Below, piece by piece: positions 56,108 to 64,000 of a stretch of DNA of 64,000 nucleotides (position 1 is its first letter; every line of letters begins with the position of its first letter). A program made the position numbers and the translations under genes. Source of the DNA: Larix kaempferi (taxonomy: Eukaryota; Streptophyta; Pinopsida; Pinales; Pinaceae); the NCBI GenBank assembly GCA_027924585.1, contig BSBM01000261.1, forward strand, positions 1,225,501 through 1,289,500, read 5' to 3'. The notes below the pieces were generated by a model that had not been told where the DNA came from, searched no databases, and saw only the letters and a program-made list of their open reading frames with translations.

Positions 56108-58854
56108 TTCATGGTATACAAACAAGTGAATATGGGATAAGTAAAACACAACAATTTAGATATGTCTAAGATGTGGATCTCTATAACTCCAAGACACTAA
56201 ATACAACTAAAGACACTAATTATCGTCCCGAAAATTTCTAAAGCTCTTAAATCCTTCATTGGAATCCAAGAAGGAAGGGAAGAGTAGGGTCAGTCGATAT
56301 AGTAGATCCATATGATCTTTGGTGAGTGCACCCAATTAGTTAATATGGTTTCTACAAAATCGCTAGAGTTCATGAGGATGCATCCCCTGCATATTGAGGA
56401 TAGAAGAATGGGGTGGGGATATCCTCTACATTTGGCTATTGACTGAGAATTCCATAGGAATGTCCATTAGTTGTGGCAGGGGTCAGTCTGAGGCTAAATG
56501 AATTATCTTGAAGTTCTTCTAATGGTGAAACAGGGGAAGCCAAATTGGAGAAACAAGAAGCGGGAGTGCAACAAGAAGAGAGATTGGTGGAAACTCATGC
56601 CCAACTAAAATCTTTGCAGAATTTGCAAAAGCTCCTTTGCAAAATCCTGGTAGAATCCCTTCTTCAATATGTGACCCCAAACAAAATCCAAAGATCAAAC
56701 CTGAACCAACACAATTGAAATTGATGACTAAATTAAAATGAATTAGCTATGTGAAGTAACAAAATTAAAAAGTATTTCACTCATTTGGAGTGGGTACTTA
56801 CGCCTCATGGACATTGGGATGGTAGATCTTATTCACAAAACCAATTGATGGTGATGAGTATGGATAACCAACTCGTAATTACACATGAATCTTCCAAACT
56901 CCACCTTTGTAAAGACCTAAGATTGGTACAGACAATGAATCCTCTTTAGCATCCCAGCCATTTACTCATTAAAAAATTAAATAGTAAATGGTACTTTAAA
57001 GTTATAGGCTTATTGCAGAAGAGCTCAGACCACAACAAATTTCATACATGCACAGTAAGTAAATAATGTAGCAGCTAAAAACCTATTACCAAATATAATA
57101 TTTGTTAATCAAAGAATCTTTCAAATTTGCAAATAACTGCTTATCATCAGGTAATCTTGAAATGTATTAAATTTATCACGAGTTTAACTCAAGACTCAAA
57201 GAGGGGGCGGGGTACCCTTATTTTGGGGACACTTAGAAACGCTTGGGGACGAGGTACCTCGATTTTGGGGAGGCATGGGGACACTCAGATGCTGATGGCA
57301 TTGATGCTGCACATGTAGATGGCCTAGTAGAGATGGCTCTAGGAAGCCAAATAAGCTATGTTGTTCATTGTTCAATGTTTTCTGAATTTTCTATTTCATA
57401 TTTGGACATGCCATTAGGAAAATTTTGGATGTAGTATGACAATGCACATATCTCACATCTATTATCAATATCAAATATGTAATTTTAATTTTCACTTGGT
57501 TTATCATATTCAGACTTATGATTCATAATTTCATATGTAAATTGAAATTTCCATATTCCCGACAGCTTAACCATACACAAATTCTTGAAATATTTCAGAG
57601 CTACAACTTTGATACCATGTTAAACTTCGTGACATGGTGAGAAGATCTGCACTCAAAGAATTGATTCCTACAGATAATAACTGAAGAATAGGTTAACTGT
57701 CAGCATATCTGCTTAAATAAAGCATTGTATGAAAACTCATTAGTGTCAACACTGCATATCTTGAGATTAGATCAAACCAGAAAAAACTAATGGTTAGATC
57801 TACATACATAGTAATTTGAAAATTCAAGGCACCATAATAGAAATATGTTCTATATCATCAATAAGCTTTTAGTTCTATATAGTATAGACTCATAAGGCAG
57901 GGTAAGGCTAATGTCAGGCATGGTTGGTGACAGGATTTTCTATAATTCACCCTCGTACAAATTCATACATAACAAGAGACCACAGAATAGATCACAATTC
58001 CAGATGAGAATTTCTAAGTTATACATGACTCTTTGGCCATGGAAACATTGCTTCATCATATTCTAGTTATACAAGTGATATCAAATTCCAGAGTTGTGGG
58101 AAAGAAAACATGGTAGTAAAGGAGCTGTAGACACACTAGTAGACAACTGCAAGTAAATGCACCTAGAAAGCTGATAGATGATGCCCACTCTACCACATGA
58201 AACTTTAGTGCACAAACTTAAGCATCCTTCTATCTTGACTAGCACCGATTGTTCTTTATGTGTACATACTACAACCTTGTTTCTAAAATATAAAGTATGT
58301 ACAAAATAGAGTACACTGAAAGAGGGGACAAGCTTGTGCATCTGAGAGATGCAGGCTATCCCTGCAGAGGGGCCAAAGTTGGCCATTAGAACCATAATGG
58401 TCCTTGTATACTTGTATGGTTGTTGCTGCACACTTGCTGCATATGGAGAATGAACCAATTTCTCACCAGATGTATAGAGACAGTTGTTAATAATGTTTTA
58501 TAGTCCCTAGTGAGGTACTAGCCAAAGAGAAGAAACAGGATTAGATTCTAGAAGAAGAATGGAATACCCATACACATGTATTTTGTTTTAAGGAATTTGA
58601 CAAATTACATGTTTAGTGACCAAAGGTGACAAAACTTCCTTTCAATTGTCTATGATGATTTCAACTCTTTGGTTGTAGCTACAAAGAAGGCAGTCCCTGA
58701 ATCTTATTCTAAAGTACTCAAAATAACTAATACATGAGTGACGAGTCCACATCAATTGAAATTATGGGTTTCATCAATTTTCCATGACCAACATAGAGCT
58801 TCTTGAAAATAAAATTAACAAACAATACAAGTAAAATATATAATTAACACTTAC
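56108..58854. other. Unassigned stretch
   Basis: A short diverged repeat lies at about 57190-57275 (GGGTACCCTTATTTTGGGG and AGGTACCTCGATTTTGGGG). A minus-strand primer-site-like complement, TTGATACCATGTTAAAC, lies at 57608-57625. The 125-codon minus frame 58081-58458 is cysteine- and serine-rich and matches nothing I know. No gene is supported. Confidence 0.25.
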
Positions 58855-58943
58855 AGCAGATGAAGCAACTGAAGTGCCCGAATCTTTATGCTTGGTTTTG
58901 CTGGAAGAATATTTTGCACCTTTGAGAAAGCCTCATTGAAGAG
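58855..58943 (-). pseudogene. Exon-like fragment of an unidentified host gene
   Basis: The minus strand shows an 89-nt segment reading LFNEAFSKVQNILPAKPSIK then IRALQLLHLL without stops. It is preceded by CATGCAG and followed by GTAAGT, good plant splice acceptor and donor sequences. About 100-170 bp upstream another short piece, GHLKGLISIFK (59064-59108), has similar borders. The helical, leucine-rich content suggests a repeat-type scaffold protein, but I cannot name it. It may be a relic or part of a gene extending through 57.9-59.2 kb. Confidence 0.3.
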
Positions 58944-59108
58944 CTGCATGCATTGTTAGAGCCATATATGCTTGAAGAGGTGACACAACCATGTAGTCAG
59001 AAAAGTCGAAATGCAGATGAAAAATCATTTGAACAGTAAATTTGAGGCAAGAAGAAAGATGTTCTAACTTTGAAGATGCTAATAAGGCCTTTCAAGTGTC
59101 CTCCTCTG

Positions 59109-60032
59109 CAAGTAAGTTCTCTACCTACCATGCAACTTGTTAGCACTTAGATTTTACTCCGGTTGTAAGAAAATAAGACCTAAGGTAACCTATTTCAAAC
59201 CAAGCTTTAGGTAGAAGAACTAGCCATTTTCTCTACCAGAGAGGGCTCTCTCTTTGATATATATGTGAAGGCTAAAATATACAAAGGTTTTATTAAAACT
59301 TCTCAAAAGATATTTTCTGGTCGAAAAGGTAAACAAGAAACATTGGGCATGGAGTCAAAATTTTCAAAGTGTGATAAACCAGCAAGAGATTTTCACCATA
59401 AAGATTTTCACAGAGGCAAGATAGCAATCATGTTACAGTCAATTTGATTTTTCAGGCGACATAGAAAGAAGTAAAGACATTCCATCAACAACAGGTATCT
59501 ATCCAGGATAAATCTATTGTCAACTTTGGAGAATAAAATGGATATTTAAATGCAGATAAAATGAGGCATAACCAGTATGAATCTCAAGTTATTTCAAATG
59601 TTCATTTAAATATAGAAGAAAAACACCATGGGAGATATAACGAAGAAGATAAACATGCACATAGAAGGATAAGGAAAATAACAGACTGCAAGATTGATTA
59701 ACTCATGAATCTCTGTATCAAAAGATAGGTATCATCACTATACTGCCTTTATTTCAAAAATAAACTTCAAAACATACTTGTTTCTCCAAAATTTTCCAAC
59801 CCCTTCAACAATGACCTCCATTGTTTTTATACAAAATTTTCAGAAGAAGCTCCACATAACTGCTTCTTCTAACTAATAATTAAAAATATTTAACTAAAAG
59901 ATAACTGTCTTCGAGTAACCCATAACTGTCTTTCAAATAATATTACAAATTTAAAAATAAAAAGTCTTTTTGCCACTTGGCAAGACTTTTGGATATCATC
60001 ATTTTGCCACATGGCAAGAGTCTCAAATGCAT
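59109..60032 (-). other. 3' flank of copy 1
   Basis: On the minus strand the coding tail is followed by two copies of a short phrase, TCTTGCCATGTGGCAAAA and TCTTGCCAAGTGGCAAAA (59970-60020), then ATAACTGTCTT-type repeats, TTTTGTATAAAAAC and AATAAAG. The part at about 59720-59900 is homologous to the 3' flank of copy 2. AATAAA-like signals are present but a cleavage site cannot be assigned. The plus-strand frame at 59265-59447 is unsupported. Confidence 0.4.
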
Positions 60033-60230
60033 CTAGGTATGAACAGAATATCTGGTCTTTCCGTATTTCTCAACATAATTCCACTGGTCAGCCGTGGGTA
60101 GGTCATAATTGGTCATTTCTTTCACCAAGACTCGCATCTCGATATGACCTGCATAAGAAATAGGGAGAAGGTTTGCACTAGTTGAAATTAGCATATTTAA
60201 CATTTCGAATTCCCCTGACATTTTCTCCAT
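60033..60230 (-). pseudogene. C-terminal extension of the unknown gene, in a shifted frame
   Basis: This frame (MEKMSGEFEMLNMLISTSAN ... ISYAGHIEMRVLVKEMTNYD ... ADQWNYVEKYGKTRY) begins on the last base of the stop codon of the 1002-codon frame (TAATG). Copies 2 and 3 contain the same tail (copy 2: FEILEQLL...MDYEIPNQEQWKIL; copy 3: NPISYEKITNVEI...LWQSFPKY). In copy 2 the preceding domain runs into it in a single frame, so it is the normal end of the protein. A one-base change in the A-run of AAAGAAAAATTCTAATGG would explain the shift. Alternatively a -1 ribosomal slip or coupled reinitiation is used; the sequence cannot decide. Confidence 0.6.
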
Positions 60231-63200
60231 TAGAATTTTTCCTTGAGCATGTGATCTAGCTGCTGGAATTTTTGGTGATCCATCCTGATATCAATAAGTA
60301 ATCTTTTATAATCACTTGGAGGAATTAATTCACTATTTTCGTTCCAGAAAGCTGGGAATCCCTTATTCACTAACTTGTCAAATTGCTTTTTGAACTGGAT
60401 TACTTCTTTCCTTATTTCTCCTGCCTTGGCCTCGATGTTTTCGACATGTGAGTATTTGCCCAAGATCCTTCTAGCCCAAGTGATGACAGAAATTCTGTTT
60501 GTTATACTCATGGCTGTCAGGTCTGCCTCGGATAAACTATTTAAAAATGTAATTGCTCTCTGGGCTATTTCTTTCGGCTTTCTATTTAAACTTTCCCTGA
60601 CTGCCCGGCAACTATCGAAGGCATCTTTGGCTACCTTTTCTTTAACTCTTATATAATCCAGATATGGCCTAAGTTTTTCAACCTCTTTAATGATCTGGTC
60701 CCACACCATATGTTTACACCCCTGCATAGCAGCTTGTCCTGTTGCATGAGCAGCCAATCCTTTATTATTACTGCTCAATTCCTGATTATTTGCCTGCAAA
60801 GTTTTTATTTCTTTTTCTTTTGCTTCATTTTCTTCTTTTAATTTCTGTATTTCTGCTTTCAACAATTTGATTTCATTATCCTTTAAACTTATTTGTGACA
60901 TTGCCTGTAAAATCCCATCTACACCATTCTTATCCTCTTCTGGGCCTGCCTGTACTTGCTGCTGACTGTTCTCTGCTAATTGTTTTCTTGCTGTTGCCAA
61001 CTGTTCTTCTAACATGAACCTTTCTTTTTCCCAACAATCTTTTTCGTCAGAGAGCTTTAACAATTTAGCTGTGACATCATTGACTTCGTTAGATAACTCT
61101 TCTTTCTCTTTTTCTAATATTGTCAATTCTGCACCTTGAATGAGTACAGCATCTGGGATTTTTAACTTTCGTCTCAATGTTAAAATCACCTCTTCTTTCT
61201 CCTGGAGCAGTTTAGTGGCTGCAGCTCCATCTTTATTAGTTAAGTCTATTTGCAGCTTCTTAATTTGCTGTTGTCGAGACTTATTCTCTGCCTTTTCTTG
61301 TCTCAACTGATTATTTAATTTGTCTACTGAATTCTTTAGTTTGTCTGCTCTCAATGTGGCCCCCAAATAGTCTGAGTATATAACCTCTCCAGCTTGTCTA
61401 TGTAACAAAATTTTGTCAGGGGCATTTATCTTTGACAAATCTACACTCATCTCTGAGATCTTGTTTTTGGTCACAACTGAAAATTTTAAAGAATTTTCTT
61501 TGATGTTCCTGCTGGTGAATAAGCTCACTTCATTATTTGATATATTCCTGACCTTTGGGAACAATAGACTTGTTTGTTTCGCGGATTCCTGTTTGTTTTT
61601 ACTATGTTCATTAAATACGTCCATGAAATTTTTGGGTCTATTTACATCATCCCCTACAGGGTTCTCTTCAATATTGTATTCCTTCACTGTAACCTCTGGT
61701 ATTTCATTTTCTGTCGCTTTTGCTTCTTCTGAAATGGTTGTCAATTCCTGTGACTCGTCTGTTTTCAATCGTTTTCCTTTTTCTATCTCTTCATCATCGA
61801 CGATCATAATGTCCTGTATAGGTCTTTTGGATCCCACTAATGCAGTATTTATTTCATTTTCTGTTTCCGCCGTCGCTTCTTCCAATGACATTTCTTTGTT
61901 GGACTTGTCTGGAATAATTTCCTCTTTGTACTCGAGCCAGTTGGCTCTGTCTGCCATCCCTTCAACAATTTGATGATTCAGAGCCTTAATACGATGCTCA
62001 ATTCTTCTTTTGGATATGATATTGAACGGGTCATATTCCATAGCTGCATCTGTCTCAAAATTCATGTCTTTTAACAATTTCTCTATATATACAGCAGCGT
62101 TCTTATTCTTTATTGTAAACGGACCTAATGTGAAAGGGTATTTAATGTCCGTTGCTTGTCTGTGGACTAAAAAATTGTTATCTTCTACAATCAATTTCTG
62201 TCTTAAAATTTCCAAGGCAAAAATCCTCAAAGTGAGGAATGCTGGTAGCACATAGGGTTTATGCTTGAATCCATACAATCTGACCACTGTACTATCTTTT
62301 GATAAAAACCAGTCTCCTGTAGCATACTCTGTATTCAGTTGCATTGATACCTGCATTTCTGGCAACACCCTAGGCAGATTTTTTCCGAAAATCATCTTAA
62401 AGATCGTCGAGAGCATGTAATTGATAAAATTGAAAATATTGTTTTCCAGTGGAGTTGCGAAAACAATCTCTGGGAACTGTAATTCTTCCTGGATGGATAC
62501 CATAATCATTCTCATTAAAAAGGCCTGAAACCTGAAATGTCTGTGCGTGGAAAAATTGACCATCTGGTCATGCATCCTTTCGGCTATGAAAGCTTCAAAA
62601 TTTAGTCGGGGAATTTGACTTTCGTCAATTCCCGACTGGACTATACTTATTCTGTACAATAAACTCAATTGAAACTCAGTTATATACAAATCCGTATCTA
62701 ACCCTAAAACTACGGCCAACAGTGTCAAGACTAACTGGGTATTCTCATTAAAAAGGTTGATATCTAAAGGGTAAGGGAGTTCAGAAAGGCTAGTCTCTGG
62801 TCTGAGACACGTCGACAAAAACACTTCCCTATCACTCTGAGAAGCGTGGTGAAAATTTTCAATAATCGACACCTCAGAAAAAACCTCAGGGTCATGGGTT
62901 TGGGGCAAATCTATTTCCAGGGCTCTAATCACTTCGGCTGGCTCGATTTTGCAAATGGCTCTAGTTTTCTGACTGTTTAAAACAACTCTTTCTTCCCGTG
63001 AATAATTTTCGGCACACCAGGAGACGAATTCTGGGAAAACAGGAAATTGGTCAGGGCAAAAAGCTATCAGAGATGACTGGTGAACTCTATGCGGGTCTAT
63101 ACCCTCTTTTAATAGCTCAGACAACTTAATTTTTACATCAGAGACCGGGAACCTAATAAGGGTATCGAAAACATCTCCATCTCTGTCTTCTAGGGCATCT

Positions 63201-63238
63201 TTTGACCTAAAAACGTCTATATCTTGTACAGTCTCCAT
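60230..63238 (-). CDS. Unknown long coiled-coil protein, best copy of a three-copy family (copy 1)
   Basis: The open frame encodes 1002 residues without a stop, exceptional in this window. I recognise no named family. Residues 1-430 are mixed hydrophobic and helical, with conserved blocks GDWFLSKDSTVVRLYGF (308-324) and YVLPAFLTLRIFALEILRQ (329-347) that also survive in copy 2. Residues 430-560 are acidic and polar with a basic, nuclear-signal-like KGKRLKTDE (487-495). 560-625 is a small conserved domain (LLFPKVRNISNNEVSLFTS, INAPDKILLHRQAGEVIYSD). 625-830 is a long coiled coil rich in K, E, Q and L. 840-1002 is a helical C-terminal domain with HMVWDQII and FPAFWNENSELI. There is no transmembrane segment, signal peptide, zinc knuckle or polymerase motif. 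The start at 63238 is the first ATG after the TATA box and aligns with copy 2. A gag-like role in an undescribed mobile element, or a family of amplified host genes, are both possible. Confidence 0.75.
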   Translation of the reverse strand: METVQDIDVFRSKDALEDRDGDVFDTLIRFPVSDVKIKLSELLKEGIDPHRVHQSSLIAFCPDQFPVFPEFVSWCAENYSREERVVLNSQKTRAICKIEPAEVIRALEIDLPQTHDPEVFSEVSIIENFHHASQSDREVFLSTCLRPETSLSELPYPLDINLFNENTQLVLTLLAVVLGLDTDLYITEFQLSLLYRISIVQSGIDESQIPRLNFEAFIAERMHDQMVNFSTHRHFRFQAFLMRMIMVSIQEELQFPEIVFATPLENNIFNFINYMLSTIFKMIFGKNLPRVLPEMQVSMQLNTEYATGDWFLSKDSTVVRLYGFKHKPYVLPAFLTLRIFALEILRQKLIVEDNNFLVHRQATDIKYPFTLGPFTIKNKNAAVYIEKLLKDMNFETDAAMEYDPFNIISKRRIEHRIKALNHQIVEGMADRANWLEYKEEIIPDKSNKEMSLEEATAETENEINTALVGSKRPIQDIMIVDDEEIEKGKRLKTDESQELTTISEEAKATENEIPEVTVKEYNIEENPVGDDVNRPKNFMDVFNEHSKNKQESAKQTSLLFPKVRNISNNEVSLFTSRNIKENSLKFSVVTKNKISEMSVDLSKINAPDKILLHRQAGEVIYSDYLGATLRADKLKNSVDKLNNQLRQEKAENKSRQQQIKKLQIDLTNKDGAAATKLLQEKEEVILTLRRKLKIPDAVLIQGAELTILEKEKEELSNEVNDVTAKLLKLSDEKDCWEKERFMLEEQLATARKQLAENSQQQVQAGPEEDKNGVDGILQAMSQISLKDNEIKLLKAEIQKLKEENEAKEKEIKTLQANNQELSSNNKGLAAHATGQAAMQGCKHMVWDQIIKEVEKLRPYLDYIRVKEKVAKDAFDSCRAVRESLNRKPKEIAQRAITFLNSLSEADLTAMSITNRISVITWARRILGKYSHVENIEAKAGEIRKEVIQFKKQFDKLVNKGFPAFWNENSELIPPSDYKRLLIDIRMDHQKFQQLDHMLKEKF

Positions 63239-63406
63239 CTAAATGCTTCTTTTAAACAAAATTCCGTTTAAAGAGAGTGACAGGTCACCAGACCCTACCT
63301 GTAAGTGCTTGCTTTTCGCCTTCTGTCGCAATCGCCGGCTTCCACCAGTCTTCGGAGCTCTCCAGGATAACGACACATACAAAATGCCGTTATGTGGAGC
63401 TCTTTC

Positions 63407-63417
63407 TTTTTATATAA
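63407..63417 (-). promoter_or_regulatory. TATA box of copy 1
   Basis: The minus strand reads TATATAAAAAG about 170 bp before the ATG at 63238. Transcription would start near 63380, leaving a leader of about 140 nt. Spacing matches the TATA-like site of copy 2. Confidence 0.6.
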
Positions 63418-63429
63418 GCCTTTTTAGAA

Positions 63430-64000
63430 TAACCTCCTTGCACCTTTATGAACGCGGGTCATCTCCAACCATTGATCTTTGAACCATTATTTTGAACCGT
63501 CAGATCTTGTCCTTCTTTATTGCACCGGCGGTATCCGCGATCGGAAAGGCGGTTTCCTTTTCCGGTTTGCTACCCGCGCGGATACACCATCTGCTGACAC
63601 CTGTTAAGGAGGTTTATTTACCGCGACCACTTTCCTTTATACCCCGTGTGCATGTTCCTGTTAGCGGATGGAATATTGGCCGTCGATTTGATTGAGATGT
63701 GTATCATCCCTCTGATCATTATAAAGTATAATGCCACGCGCCATGGCCCTACCAAGCTATCCCTGTTTGCCACGTGCTAGGACCCACCTTGCCACGTAGG
63801 GTATCTTCTCCATATTTCCGTAATGGGTGGTTCCGCGCGGCGCTATAGTGGTTTCCAATACCACTCCATCACATGCGCGGACGAATAGATATTGGACACG
63901 TGCCTTGGTGGTATTATGTCCGCTACCACCTTCCACCGTTTGCTGACGATTACTTTGGCGACGCGGGAGTGATATTAGCCGTAGATCTTGATCCATAATA
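63430..64000 (-). promoter_or_regulatory. CpG-rich upstream region with two G-boxes
   Basis: Compared with the rest of the window this stretch is rich in GC and CpG (CGGCGGTATCCGCGATCGG, CCCGCGCGGATA, CCGCGCGGCGC). Two CACGTG G-box cores occur at 63771-63776 and 63897-63902, and a related CCACGTAG near 63794. G-boxes bind bZIP and bHLH factors in plants. GATCTT-type phrases recur (CATTGATCTTTGA, CGTCAGATCTTG, GTAGATCTTGATCC). It runs off the end of the window. Small frames here are not supported as genes. Confidence 0.45.

Noticed and set aside
58081-58458. 125-codon minus-strand frame
   Set aside because: No recognisable motif, cysteine- and serine-rich, and no promoter or splice context that I could support.
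61413-61973. 186-codon plus-strand frame inside the large gene
   Set aside because: Antisense shadow: serine-rich composition mirrors the acidic linker of the real minus-strand frame.
63757-63996. 79-codon minus-strand frame at the right edge
   Set aside because: It lies in the CpG-rich promoter-like region, has low-complexity arginine-rich content and no family resemblance.

Overview
This window looks like nuclear DNA from a large, repeat-rich seed-plant genome. It is AT-rich and dominated by L1-type LINEs with a plant-style RNase H tail, Ty1/copia and Ty3/gypsy LTR elements primed by initiator tRNA-Met (TGGTATCAGAGC), tRNA-derived SINE heads and minisatellites. Most elements are old and full of stops. 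That fits a gymnosperm such as a conifer, but the sequence alone does not prove it. There is no bacterial-type operon, no rRNA, no convincing functional tRNA and no CRISPR.

Layout. 1-2580: decayed minus-strand LINE (LINE-A) carrying an AT-rich insert. 2606-7020: a Ty3/gypsy element with both LTRs, whose RT core and integrase catalytic core are deleted. 7150-8062: second copy of the AT-rich repeat. 9480-11026: tandem duplication, SINE-like head and a CACTA-like transposon end. 11027-14665: LINE-B. 15242-20767: a broken minus-strand locus with a DGQH/ParB-like block, a DNA-methylase-like block and three FCP1/NIF-type HAD phosphatase-like modules. 20940-23110: about 430-bp tandem array studded with about 20 GGGTCGGCCGACCC-type quasi-palindromes. 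24440-27625: decayed copy 2 of an unknown long coiled-coil gene. 28930-30540: copia LTR and gag remnants with a 39-bp minisatellite. 31950-32870: copy 3 of the unknown gene (3' part only, opposite strand). 34158-36215: tandem repeats and a coiled-coil relic. 39517-39875: solo-like copia LTR with its polypurine tract. 40843-43993: a complete gag-only LTR retrotransposon with TATAT target duplication and one open frame. 44158-47318: LINE-C, sister of LINE-B. 51153-53932: a non-coding LTR element. 53933-59999: mostly unassigned sequence. 60033-63238: copy 1 of the unknown gene, with an open frame of 1002 codons, a TATA box and a CpG-rich upstream region with G-boxes.

How the parts relate. The most striking item is the unknown gene family. 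Three copies in one window show the same long architecture (helical N-terminal domain, acidic linker, coiled coil, C-terminal helical domain) at different stages of decay. The best copy has a TATA box at conserved spacing and looks recently active. It behaves like a mobile or amplified gene, possibly a gag-like protein of an undescribed element, but no polymerase is linked to it here. The second is the 15-21 kb locus, which combines modules usually associated with DNA modification and mobile elements. The rest is a nested history of transposition, with several non-autonomous elements that must have used proteins supplied in trans.
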